From Limnephilus marmoratus (Eukaryota > Arthropoda > Insecta > Trichoptera > Limnephilidae): DNA of 64,000 bases. The notes under the pieces were generated by a model. That model made no database searches. It saw nothing but the letters and a program-made list of their open reading frames with translations, and was not told the origin of the DNA. Below are positions 54,436-64,000 of this stretch, in pieces. Location: positions 50,380,831-50,444,830 of the forward strand of contig OU862916.1 of assembly GCA_917880885.1 (NCBI GenBank). The letters are read 5' to 3'. The stretch's first letter is position 1. Every line of letters starts with the position of its first letter. The translations under genes and the position numbers were made by a program.

Positions 54436-54772
54436 ATGTGCAGTTCGCACGCGGTAGAAGCACAACCTTCAGAAAGTTAAAGTAGGCAAGAATGTGGAGG
54501 CTACGAAGCACCGCACAAAGAGGAGACCAATTAGTCTGTCTCATTCTCTCGCAAGCTACATCCTATAAAGTAGGCAAGAATGTGGAGGCTACGAAGCACC
54601 GCACAAAGAGGAGACCAATTAGTCTGTCTCATTCTCTCGCAAGCTACATCCTATATAGGCTATAGGCTATAGGCTATAGATTTATGTGTTTGTCTCTTTT
54701 TAGTGTCACTTTTTCGTTGCATCGAGTTTCAAATCACAAAGGTGCCAAAGACATTTTCACTTCAAAAACATA
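54436..54772 (+). repeat. Repeat family C, copy 6, with exact 88-bp internal tandem duplication
   Basis: GTGCAGTTCGCACGCGGTAG opens the copy. The module TAAAGTAGGCAAGAATGTGG through GCAAGCTACATCCTAT appears at 54,478 and 54,566 without a visible mismatch. It is followed by a GGCTATA tetramer-like heptanucleotide run (54,656-54,680). The right end is ATCGAGTTTCAAATCACAAA, GGTGCC, TTTTCACTTC. Confidence 0.75.
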
Positions 54773-55009
54773 TTTTCCTAACCACCCAGAGAGAATTTAC
54801 AGAAAAATCGTTTAAAGATTGTTCGAATTAGAAATTAACTAAGTGGCCCTTGGCGTCATTTATGAGTTCTGAGTGAGGTGACGTAAAATCTTTTGAGAAC
54901 TTGAATGTGAAAAAGAAAACATTCATGTTATATTTTTTGCCTGCCATATTCAGCTATGAGATTTCTGACAATCAACCGCTAGGCCTTTGTCTTTGCTGGT
55001 GGTGACTGA

Positions 55010-55270
55010 TTAATTTCATTCGGGGCTAATGTGCCACGCGCTCCGCGCCGGGCTAATTATGACCACGGTCGATGTTGTCATGGAAACTGGCACGTGTAAT
55101 TTTGTTACACATACCACGCCTGACACGGGATTTGTAATCGACCGGAAGTGATGATAATTACACTCTTCCGGCCGGTCAACGCCGGGGTAGGCAGGTAGCC
55201 GGCACTTACTGGACTGCGGGTTGTACAGTACCACCCCGAAAAGACCTTGTTCGAACTAAAGCGAAAGCTA
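55010..55270. promoter_or_regulatory. GC-richer island (possible conserved non-coding element)
   Basis: It contains CCACGCGCTCCGCGCCGGGC, TAATTATGACC, an ETS-type ACCGGAAGTG (about 55,141-55,150) and CTTCCGGCCGGTCAACGCCG. It is single-copy here. The regulatory reading is inferred from composition and motifs only. Confidence 0.3.
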
Positions 55271-55279
55271 ACGCGCTGT

Positions 55280-55990
55280 CCGTGCTTCATAAATGTTTTA
55301 CTTGAATTTGTCATCAACTACAATTTTCTTTTCATCCCCCTATCTGTATATTTTTCAGAACAAATTACTTTGAAACATTCTCATCTTATACTTATGTTAC
55401 TTTCCTCCATTGCAAGTAGAGACTTCTTTTTAGAATTCATATTTTTCGTGAAGCAGACAAATTAGTAAAAAATATTGCATATCGATTTGACAGTGATGCA
55501 AATAACGTGTTCTTTCTTATTCTGTTTTACACCTTGTCAGAAGATAATTCGTGCCCTTGAAACAACAAGGTTCTATCTGCCATTTGAAGAAACTGATTTA
55601 TTTAAGATTCAAAGTTTGAATCCAGAATTAAATCCTAAGAAAATTTTATGACAAAGTGAACATGACGAACCATTGGCAATATTTTTTTAAATTATTTTTG
55701 CATGAATATTACTTGTAAACAAACATACAGCATTTAGACAGAAAACTAAGATTGAAAAAACAGCAGATAGTACCTTGTTGCTTTGAAAATCAAATCAGAG
55801 CAACGAGGTTCTATCTGAGTGTTTTGCATAGAATGTTCTAAAACCTAATAACTCCAGTTTCACGCAATTGTCCCAAGCAAATGAGCTCAAAGTACAACGC
55901 GAACGGAACTATGTTTCTCCAAAAATATTTTATCTATAGCAGATAGAACTTATTTTCCTATGAAATATGCAAATTACACTATATTGGATA
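55280..55990. other. Unassigned AT-rich intergenic sequence
   Basis: GGTTCTATCTG(C/A)-type words recur at 55,569, 55,809 and similar positions. No element was defined. Confidence 0.3.
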
Positions 55991-55996
55991 CGTTTT

Positions 55997-56215
55997 AACG
56001 GCCATTTTTACGGCCAAAAGTATTTTAGTTTTTTTGTTTTTGGGGTGTTATGCCGTGTTGCGATACTTCCTTCTTTAGCCAACGTTTCGGACAGCGTTGC
56101 AATGTCCATCATCAGGGCAGATCCGGCAGATCCGGTAGACACCTACCGGACACAGACCGGACACATCTACCGGATACATACCGGACACATCTACCGGATC
56201 TGCCGAAATGACACT
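55997..56215. mobile_element. Foldback family E left half joined to a CCGGA-rich minisatellite
   Basis: The left arm ACGGCCAAAAGTATTTTAGT, GGGGTGTTATGCCGTGTTGC, CTTCTTTAGCCAACGTTTCG and ATCATCAGGGCAGATCCGGC is intact. The right arm is replaced by short repeats of the type ACATCTACCGGAT / ACATACCGGAC (56,125-56,205). This run begins and ends in inverted words (CAGATCCGGTAG and CTACCGGATCTG). Confidence 0.7.
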
Positions 56216-56219
56216 ATAT

Positions 56220-56760
56220 TGTTTAAAAAGTACACTTTTTTTAAATTAGATCGAAATCACTCTTGAATTGCAAATGGAACCTTGTCGTTCAAAAATAAAT
56301 TCATTAAAATATAGGTACATAGTTTTTAATCTACGAACTTATGTAGCATTTGGGCTTATTTTTGAAGGGGTATTAAAGAGAAAAAAAATCTATAAATTTG
56401 GTACATAAAAGTCAATTTTTGGCAAAATGTCAGATAGAAACTTGTTGTTCCAAGGGTGCAAACTAAAAGATATATTCTTTTGATGCAGATCAAGTGGATA
56501 AATATATTATTTTAAATGGTGGAAGGGAAGATTTAGCTTTGTCATTTGTCCTTCTGATCTGCTCAACTATTTATAAACATGGATATGAGCATAGTTTTAT
56601 TTAGCCTATTTAAAAAAAAAATCACTAAAGAAACTTTATCGTTTTCAGAAAACCTGATAAAGCCGGATACTTAAATTAGAAAAATGCGTTGCCTACTAAT
56701 TTAAGACCGTAATAAATAATTTTAATAAATATTCGACACCAGACATTATTAGCATTTCCT
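56220..56760. other. Unassigned AT-rich intergenic sequence
   Basis: No gene or repeat was recognised. Confidence 0.35.
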
Positions 56761-56769
56761 GACAATTGG

Positions 56770-56835
56770 CTGGTAGATGGGGACCGCCTCAGGCGAAGGA
56801 AACAGGCGGTTTGAGGTTCGAATCCCAGCGAAGGC
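56770..56835 (+). other. tRNA-like B-box segment
   Basis: GGCTGGTAGATGGGGACC is followed after about 30 bases by GAGGTTCGAATCCCAGCG, a perfect B box. The stems of a full tRNA cannot be drawn, so it is likely a SINE head relic. Confidence 0.35.
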
Positions 56836-56839
56836 CGCA

Positions 56840-57700
56840 ATGTTATTAAATTGCAACCTGTTGTGGATACCTAATAAATATTACAGAGGAAGTAATTTAT
56901 TAAAAGTGTTGCCCAATTAGATACATTCATCAAATCAATTTTACTTTTTAACAATGATTTAGGTATGTATGCAGAATAACGAAAAAAAAGAAATCGGAAA
57001 TGTTTTACTTTAAGCACCTTCTTTATCCAGTTTATTATCAAACAAACGGTTCATAAAATGATTTAATTTTAAAAAATAAAGTGTTACGAATCCACCAAAG
57101 TTAAAAGAAAGAAAAATGTATTTTATCTTCTTCAAATACTGCAAACTTGTTTTGTGGCACAATTTAAATTCAAAATTAATAGATTACTTAGTTATAACTA
57201 TGTTTATTATTAAAAAAAACGATATATTTCATAAGCAATACTTAGATACTTCATCAGGGTTATTATTTTTTAACAATAAACGTGGTTAAAATTAAGTAAT
57301 CAACTAATTTTTAATGTATTGTTTCTTCAAAGTTATAACATTTTATGGTAAGTTGTCGAGAAGAAAATTGTCTTATCTAAATCACTTAGTTTTGCTGAAT
57401 AAGTTATCAGTTATCATTAAGAAAATATAAATTAGCTATCTTTAATAAACTTTACTTATTTTCTCCTTATAAGTTGTCTGCCAAAAAGTATTGTTTTATC
57501 TTTTAAAGCTGTCATCAAGAAAATGGTTTCTTATAAAAATTTTCCATCAAGATCGTCAACAAAAAGATTTATTTTTCTTAAATACTTTTGATCAAAAGAA
57601 ATATCTTGACTTATCGTGGATTAGATCTTTTAAAGCTTACTGAAAAGGATATGTATAATATCTGTATGCGAAGGAAACATAAAAATATAAAGCTTTTCCT
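56840..57700. other. Unassigned AT-rich intergenic sequence
   Basis: No gene or repeat was recognised. Confidence 0.35.
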
Positions 57701-57703
57701 CAC

Positions 57704-57817
57704 CTGAAAAGCTCCGTTCATGGCACACACTCCCGCCATTGGGATCTGTTCGATCATTCAATCTCCCTGTAATATCACATCCAGTTTCCGTTTCCTGTTG
57801 TAGGTCACCGTGACGCA
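57704..57817 (-). CDS. Candidate host exon (weak), possibly a first coding exon
   Basis: On the minus strand a 114-bp segment is bounded by an acceptor-like ATATTTTTATTACTGCAG (cut before 57,817) and a donor-like CAG|GTGAGG (cut after 57,704). In the frame ending exactly at the donor, an ATG at 57,757 directly after a TGA gives MIEQIPMAGVCAMNGAFQ. A second frame is open through the whole segment. Base composition is more balanced than the flanks. I do not recognise the product. No neighbouring exon was found, so chance splice-like words remain possible. Confidence 0.25.
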
Positions 57818-57819
57818 CT

Positions 57820-58470
57820 GCAGTAATAAAAATATTTTCCACTTTTCTACGAGATTACTACAGTCCAAACATATCACTTCCGAAAGACGATCTTAATTTT
57901 TTTTTGTAAAAGACACTTTCCGGATCTATAAAAACAAAACCAATTGTAAATTTTCAGATTTCTTAATTAGCTCATTTTAAGCTTTTTAAAAAATCGAGTA
58001 GGTTGCCAATAAATATAGGTGTTTTGAATGAAGTGTGTTGTGCGAAAACATATTTATAAAGTAAAGGATTAAAATAAAATAAATATGAACATATTTTTAG
58101 GTTATTTTTAGCGAGTACAGGAAAAGAAGACTATTAGATTTTTTCTAGGTATTTTAACATGATGTCAAATTATTCATTGGACTATGCATAATCATTCATA
58201 TAATATCACATTCACATAATCCGTGAAACACGAAAGCTTATCACGCAACAAATCGTCACGTACCTACGTAGGTGTAATTTTAGGGTAGGCAGTAATAATT
58301 GTAGAGCCAAGTCCGAGGTCCCCCATGCTTTGATCATAAACCATTACGAATCTTTTGTGAAAATTTTGAAATTTCTTTATAATTCTAAATGCAGTATTTC
58401 CCGCAAGTTTAGTGAAGTAATTTGCTCGAATGTTCGTGAATCTAATTGCCAGTAGTAACTCGTTACTAAC
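57820..58470. other. Unassigned AT-rich intergenic sequence
   Basis: No gene or repeat was recognised. Confidence 0.3.
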
Positions 58471-58474
58471 TTGT

Positions 58475-59180
58475 AAAGCGAGTGTCAATACTGAGTGTCG
58501 TACTATCGGTACTACCGCACAACCAGATGGCCATTTCAGTTTAACTGCTGAATATAAATTAGGCAAGGAGTTAAATCTTAAGAGAATCGCAGTACAGACA
58601 ATAAAACGCAACAATTCCCGCATCTCAGAATACGGTGTACGAGATGTCACTAAAAAACGCGCCCCGCTCGTTAATTCAGCTCGCTTTTAATACCGATGCT
58701 GCGACCGGCGACATCTCCGAGGCATATCCTTAGTTATATATTTGTATCGTAATGGCCATTCCCGATAGCCGTTTTATTGGTTCCAAAACAAGCCAAGATT
58801 GGAACACGGCGACTCGCTGTTATTCCCGAGCTGAGTGGGTGCAACAATGGCCTCCATAATTGTGGATCGAGGCTGGATATTGGGTCCCAATTAGGGCTCC
58901 GAGCCCACCATATCAAACCCTTCCAGGGGACATAATTCAGGATAAGAGACGTCATGCCATTGTAATGTTAATGCCTCAAGAGAAGAAGCTATATTATGTA
59001 CGGATTATGAGAGATTTACGGATAGTCTTAGACACCGAGGAAGGTGTATCGGAGGGTTAATGACGCCTTTGATACGCGGCCATTTCTCCGGGATGTGAAT
59101 GTGTTCCGAACTGATTTGTACTCCATGTTTTGAAATACTGCCTGATTCATCTCATTTAAATAAAGCGTTAAAGTATTCTA
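58475..59180. promoter_or_regulatory. Extended GC-richer island (possible conserved non-coding cluster)
   Basis: 700 bp of balanced composition with words such as AAACGCGCCCCGCTCGTTAA, GCTGCGACCGGCGACATCTC, GGCCATTCCCGATAGCCG, CAACAATGGCCTCCATAATT and GTCCCAATTAGGGCTCCGAG. Open frames of 66-128 codons exist on both strands, but none shows a domain or splice pattern. It is single-copy in the window. Confidence 0.35.
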
Positions 59181-59318
59181 TTAAGGAAATAATCGGGTTA
59201 TTTATAGATCCTATGCGGAAGTTGTATACTCCCGACTCAATATGATCTAATGGGTATTTCTAAGAGTGTATTTTCACATAATTTATGTTAGAAAATATAC
59301 AACAAGAAAGCGAACGAA

Positions 59319-59570
59319 TTGGTAATATGTTTGACTATTAAATGCATCGAGAGGCTAAAGGCTAAAGCAGTCAACAGTCAGCAGTCCAAGGCCTCGCCCT
59401 CAGAATGCCATTACTGCCCCAGACCTCTCGGCTCCTTGGAAGGAATCTCATCTCGGATTCTCCTGCGGGGAACTCATCCCAGCCCCAACAAAAGGAACCC
59501 CAACAATGGCGCAAGAAGAAATAAGAACCAGCTCATAAACGTCAGTCAGGCCGGCAATTAAATCTGACCG
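59319..59570 (+). other. Open, GC-richer segment of unknown nature
   Basis: An 80-codon plus-strand frame starting at GTG contains SPSECHYCPRPLGS and ends NQLINVSQAGN. A single C-x2-C pair is present without a matching His/Cys pair, so a zinc finger is not supported. It could be an exon piece, a retroelement relic or non-coding DNA. Confidence 0.2.
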
Positions 59571-59639
59571 AACTTCTCGGCACACCCTTTACACATAAAA
59601 AGCTCGCAACGCCCCGGGCGCAGATTAAATATTTTATTG

Positions 59640-59960
59640 AATATATTCAAATTTATTTTCTTAAATGCCGAATATGTCCGAGCGGGAGTCCCCGACGGGT
59701 CCGGGCGGGTGGCGGGGCCGGCTGCCAGCGCCCAGAGGCGGGCGAGCCTCGTAAAATTTACTTTTATAACCGGGTGGACGCGATAAAAGATCGTGGGCCG
59801 CACTTCTGGCCCGTGATTTTACAAGCTTATCAACGTATTAAGATATGGGAGATTTCACTATTTTTTGCCTGGCTCTCGCGACCAAACTACCCCTCGCGTG
59901 AGCTCTGTCCGAATAGGTCATTAAATATAATGATTGCCTACGACTGTTGGTGAGTGTATG
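59640..59960. promoter_or_regulatory. Strongly GC-rich island
   Basis: 59,670-59,755 is the most GC-rich part of this area (CCGAGCGGGAGTCCCCGACG, GGTCCGGGCGGGTGGCGGGG, GAGGCGGGCGAGCC). CpG is frequent. A role as promoter or conserved element is inferred only. Confidence 0.3.
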
Positions 59961-60389
59961 CTTTACCTTGTAATTAAAATCTACCGCACACGGCGAAAAT
60001 AATATATATATTTTTAAATAAAATGTTAATTTTAGCAAACGTGTATGAGGAGTGCAATATTAAATTTTCCATCTCATAATAGACATGATTTAAAAAAAAA
60101 CCATTATTTAAAAAAATCATTAAGCTGAATGTTGTTACATCAGTAAACCATAATGTATGCACTTATCTTAAAGTTGAAAAAAATTGTTAATATTTGTTCC
60201 GATTATTTGTGTTTATTTATTGTGTTTCCCAGAACAATCAGACAACAGATTTTAACATGGAAAATCGAGCATAACTTGATGTGATGCATTTTCTCGTTTT
60301 CTATAAAATGACAGTTTGAAGTGAAGGTACGCTTATTATTATGTAAGAACTTGAATAACGTTTCACTATCGCTTAAAATATTCATCTGA

Positions 60390-60720
60390 TTCCCGCGTGA
60401 ATCCGTAATATCATATTATGGAATAGAGCGTATATTTCCGTGCGCCGTAAACGAAGAGATAAAATCGATATTAAATGCGTTCACTCCTCTAACCGTGCTG
60501 TAAAAGTCATCCGTAATATTGTAGCCAAAAATATAAATATTAATGGGAACGGGAACAAAAAATGCAGGGAATTCCTGTGCATTTTATGGCTACGAGAGTA
60601 AAAGTGAACACCTTTCGGGAACGTAAAAACCTACCGCAAAATTTGGCCGCTGGTCTCGGTAACACACGGCATTAATATGTTATTATTTGACTGGCTTATT
60701 AAGTGTTTAAGTCTAGACGA
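60390..60720. promoter_or_regulatory. GC-richer island (possible conserved non-coding element)
   Basis: It includes TTCCGTGCGCCGTAAACGAA, ATAAAATCGATATTAAATGC, AATTCCTGTGCATTTTATGG and GGCCGCTGGTCTCGG. It has single-copy, mixed AT/GC motif texture like the other islands. Confidence 0.25.
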
Positions 60721-60877
60721 AAGTGGCCACAGGTGTAGAAAGCGCATTAACGATAAAGAAAAAAATATGTGTTGAAAGTTCACCTCAACTTACCTAGAAA
60801 TATCGAAAATTACGTATTTTAATCATAAATAAAAATTAAACAAAAAAAATGTCAAAGCTAAATAAATAAAAAAATTG

Positions 60878-61040
60878 CTTTGTAAAAAACCACTTATTTG
60901 ATCCAAATTATATCAACATGTTTCAAAAACAATGGTTTCTTCATCAGAATAAGATTAAAATTTTAAATATTATCCTGACGAAAACCATTGGTATTGAAAT
61001 ATTTAGATAACTTTGATCAAATAAATGGTGTTTTACAAAG
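60878..61040. repeat. Imperfect foldback, about 75-bp arms
   Basis: CTTTGTAAAAAACCACTTAT, TTGATCCAAATTATAT, CAATGGTTTCTTCATCAG faces CTGACGAAAACCATTG, ATAACTTTGATCAAATAAAT, GGTGTTTTACAAAG. Arms are about 80% complementary, with an AT-rich centre. This is a likely MITE relic. Confidence 0.65.
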
Positions 61041-61044
61041 GGAT

Positions 61045-61435
61045 TTATTTTCATTTAATGAAAATGATGCCACAATTGAAGTTATGAAAATTGAAGAAGT
61101 AATTATAAATGAATTCATTGCCACGTTTATTGGTTGAAAATGAAATTTTTTTGAGACACTTAAATTATTATTTTTATGTATTTATTGTAAGAAACAGCTT
61201 TTCCGTGCTAAAAATTGTTCCTAAATGAAATTGAATAATTAATTTTAGGGAGGTACTTAACAAGAACTATTTAATTACTATGTTTAGGTATCAATAAAAT
61301 TGATTGATTGAAAGAATCTTCTGTGGATTACCGCAATATTTCTCAGTTATTTTTATTAATTTTTAAATTTTCGCATTCACCAATCCGAAAAAATAATTAC
61401 TTATAATTTAGTGTTTATCCTCAATGAGAGAGTCC
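61045..61435. other. Unassigned AT-rich intergenic sequence
   Basis: No gene or repeat was recognised. Confidence 0.3.
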
Positions 61436-61439
61436 CAAT

Positions 61440-61640
61440 TAAGTAGCCCGGATTATCGCCACAGTCCAGTGGCGTACAGAAGGGGTCAGTATTTTACGGC
61501 TTAAGGGCCCTTAAATTATGTCTCGGGCGACCCCCCAGCGATACGTGGGGTCCGAACCTGTCGGAATTCATATTAAATTATTCATATTTAAATATTATTA
61601 TATCGCCGACGGAAACGCGACTCAAAAAATATTGCCTACG
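61440..61640. promoter_or_regulatory. GC-richer island (possible conserved non-coding element)
   Basis: TAGCCCGGATTATCGCCACA, GGCTTAAGGGCCCTTAA (palindromic) and GGGCGACCCCCCAGCGATAC are embedded in AT-rich DNA. Single-copy here. Confidence 0.25.
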
Positions 61641-61644
61641 ATAA

Positions 61645-62780
61645 TTATTGTGGGGATAAATATTGTGTCAGAGGTCTCTATTAAATTAAGGTTTATGGAT
61701 TAGGAAAATTGTACTTATCCAATATTAGACCCGACATCAACTCTTATAAAATACAAAATTTAAACTGAGATTTATATTAACTTTTGGTAGTACAGATTTA
61801 CATACATAATTACATTTGATACAATTTAGATAATTTTCAATTATTGCTTTATGGCCGTTATTAAAATATTACCGAAAAAAATAGCGCAATAATTCATACA
61901 TTGTTCGGACTCATTTCTACGACTGATGTTGTTAAAAATTGTTCTTTTTTTAGATGTAAAAAACATGAGTTTTAAATTTATAATTGTTATTACATTTCTG
62001 AAAGGTATGATTGGGTAATAAAGCAATTAAAAATGTTGTAAATGAGGACTCTATTTCACTGTTTACATTGAAAATTATGATCTTAGGATCATTAGAATAA
62101 ATTACAATTACGACTGATTTAACTAAATGGGTAAAAATAAATTGCAACATAATTATTATTAGACACTGAATGTAAAAACGTTTTGCAGAGGACAGTAGTT
62201 TTGTAACGATTTGAGTCAGTTTTCAACTGCATGACGTGTCAAAACAGCAAACATACAAGATGGACCACACGCCGAGAGTAGGCTCGTAATGATCCGACTA
62301 TAAGGAGACCATTTTTATTTGACGGTTATCCAAAAACAAGTTATTATCATGGGATATTATGACGTCACAAGCCGCTCTGCCTCTCATTCCATTTGGTGTG
62401 AAATTTACTATTATTGGAGACGTTTATTAGATAGTTGAGATAAGTTATCTACATTTTAATGATGGAGTTGGGAAACACAGTTTTTTAATCCACTTTTATT
62501 GTTTTTAAATCACATACGATAATCACGATTTATTTTGAAATAAATAAATAAAAACACATAGAAATTTCGAAGCACGTAATTTGTTTTCATTATCGTTTTT
62601 ATACCTATGGGTGGTTTGTTATATTAAAAATTATAATAAATAATAAAAAATAAATTATGTTTGTGTAAAATTATAAATAGTGTAATTGACAGGTTGAGTT
62701 AGAGTTGAGTTCAAGTGGCTGTAAGGTATTTGAGTCTCAATAAATCAATTATACAATGAGACATCAGGAAAAAAAATGAT
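61645..62780. other. Unassigned AT-rich intergenic sequence
   Basis: An exact CRE-type palindrome TGACGTCA occurs at 62,360-62,367. No gene or repeat was recognised. Confidence 0.3.
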
Positions 62781-62784
62781 CGGG

Positions 62785-63370
62785 CGCTCGTTAAAATATC
62801 GCAATAAACGACCGTTTCGGGAGGCGACCGTCCCTCTTCTAGTAGCTCGCCTGGGAAGCCACCCTACCGAGCCACTAACACACCTAAAAGCAACTACACA
62901 TACAAAATTCACGCCGCCGCTATATGAAAACGTTCCTTAACGTCAGATATCCGCGCATTTGCATACCGAGCCAGCCTCACCCACACCCACACCCGCACCT
63001 CCACCAATACAGCCTCGGCGGCGGCGTCGCGACACCCTGTACGCCACTGTACGGCGCCGGAGAGAGACGTCGTCCGACCCCCTCCTCGAGAAAGGAAAGA
63101 GACGCCCGCACGTTCTGCATACGGCCTCGTCCTGTCCTGGGAGCGCGACAATCTCGAACAAACGGGAGAAGCTTTCGAGGCTTTTTTCTCCGCGAAATTA
63201 CAATTTAAAAGCGTCGGCGGGACCAGATAGCGCGCCCGCGAGAGAGGGACGAACTAACGGCGTATGCAAATTACAATTACACTCGAGAAGGACGGAAATA
63301 AATTTGAAATGCCGTCTGGAGGTAAATACGGCGGTGGGAGGGAGACGCGCATAGATCCACAGATGCGGAC
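62785..63370. promoter_or_regulatory. Strongly GC-rich, CpG-containing island with overlapping open frames
   Basis: About 580 bp including GCGAGCCACC-type, CCACACCCACACCCGCACCT, GCCTCGGCGGCGGCGTCGCG, GTACGGCGCCGGAGAGAGAC and GCGTCGGCGGGACCAGATAG. An octamer ATGCAAAT lies at 63,264-63,271. Frames of 72-131 codons are open on both strands because of composition. None has a recognised domain or clear splice sites. A CpG-rich promoter or conserved element is possible. An exon of a host gene is not excluded. Confidence 0.35.
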
Positions 63371-63374
63371 GTAA

Positions 63375-63880
63375 GATGTAATTTCTCAGTAATTCCTTCG
63401 GAGTTACCGACTTACCTATGAAGGATTTTCCGTTCGAAGAATGGACACGCTTTGTGATCTAAGCTAAATTCATGAGGTGATTTGCTTAAATACATAGACA
63501 TCTCGGCTTCGTGATGTGACGGCTGGGCCATGGAAGTTGTCAAAAGACTGGATCCTCAACTCTAAATATTCATAATAGCATACGAGGAATTCTGACTTTG
63601 CAAGAAAATCGTTGTTATTCATTTAATATCTACGTGTGTCCTTTAGACTTAGATGTTTTCCTTGAATTTTGTTGTAAAGGAATCTACCCATTCTTATTTA
63701 TCCTTATCAAACAGGTAAAATCAAGACATTTTATCGTTTCGTTGTGTTTATTATTGTATATTCAATTATTTACATTGTTAACAGATTCACTCGTAGAACT
63801 CTTAATCTTTCGTTACTAAAATGCGATATTTTTTAAATCGATACTTCCACAAACATAAAACAGTGTTGGAAAAAAAGTAT
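63375..63880. other. Unassigned AT-rich intergenic sequence
   Basis: A 73-codon T-rich frame (63,598-63,819) has hydrophobic composition but no recognised domain. Confidence 0.3.
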
Positions 63881-63884
63881 TTTT

Positions 63885-64000
63885 ATTAATCTTTTATATA
63901 AAAATCTCATGTCACGGTGTTTGTGGTCGCACTCCTCCGAAACGGCTAGACCGATTATTATGAAATTTTGTATTATATTTGGTAGGTATGAATATAGGTT
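63885..64000 (+). repeat. Repeat family F, second copy, cut by the window end
   Basis: TATAAAAATCTCATGTCACG, GTGTTTGTGGTCGCACTCCT, CCGAAACGGCTAGACCGATT and ATATTTGGTAGGTATGAATA match the minus strand of 6,960-7,128. The element continues beyond 64,000. Confidence 0.65.

Noticed and set aside
58264..58690. 128-codon minus frame and 86-codon plus frame overlapping each other
   Set aside because: There is no recognisable domain, and both frames are equally open, which suggests non-coding sequence.
62924..63354. Overlapping frames of 72-131 codons on both strands
   Set aside because: Long frames are expected by chance in GC-rich DNA. Arg/Pro-rich composition in several frames and no domain argue against coding.

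Overview
The window looks like a gene-poor, repeat-dense stretch of an arthropod nuclear genome, most likely an insect and plausibly a moth or butterfly. It is AT-rich. The protein-like remnants are all from transposable elements: non-LTR retrotransposon reverse transcriptases and a mariner transposase. The small elements are eukaryotic types: tRNA-derived SINEs with poly-A tails, foldback MITEs and Helitron-like ends. The Lepidoptera suggestion rests on Helitron ends of the GCCAC..GTGGC..CTAGT type, a retroposon 3' end carrying CTCTGCCTACCCC (about 50,490), and frequent GTAGGTA/TACCTAC words. It is a recollection-based inference, not a proof. No prokaryotic operons, CRISPR arrays, rRNA or intact tRNA genes were seen, and no complete host protein-coding gene can be supported. 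The one host-exon candidate is a weak 114-bp segment at 57,704-57,817 (minus).

Layout. 0.5-7 kb: repeat family K split by a 5'-truncated LINE, a tail-to-tail pair of SINE family A, a second intact K copy, a tRNA-Gly-like relic, a SINE of family B with a tRNA-Val-like head, and repeat F. 10-15 kb: several copies of repeat C, a five-unit tandem array with alternating unit types, and a D-C-D sandwich. 17-27 kb: foldback family E, family B SINEs, a 104-bp tandem duplication and an internally deleted mariner abutting an A SINE. 27-31 kb: a 54-bp tandem array facing a degenerate inverted array, an A copy split by a 169-bp MITE, and a Helitron-like element. 31-43 kb: five LINE remnants, two with clear target-site duplications and one nested inside another, plus a mariner-like foldback and foldback families E and H. 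43-55 kb: a B SINE with a pure 98-nt A tail, a TIR-bounded unit with an internal 23-bp perfect hairpin, a second H copy, foldback family L, more A, C, B and Helitron copies. 55-64 kb: fewer repeats and several GC-richer islands (55.0, 58.5-59.2, 59.6, 60.4, 61.5 and 62.8-63.4 kb) that look like non-coding or regulatory sequence.

The most informative link is between SINE family A and a LINE. The LINE fragment at 33,046-33,345 (minus) encodes the C-terminal tail of a reverse transcriptase. It then ends in the same nested hairpin plus A tail that ends every 3'-complete A copy. This is the pattern expected if the SINE borrows the LINE's 3' end for mobilisation. I found no convincing novel gene-encoded system. 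The unusual content is repeat architecture: nested insertions, inverted pairs, foldbacks and a higher-order tandem array. Boundaries are by eye and generally good to within 5-20 bases unless a target duplication or terminal repeat is stated.
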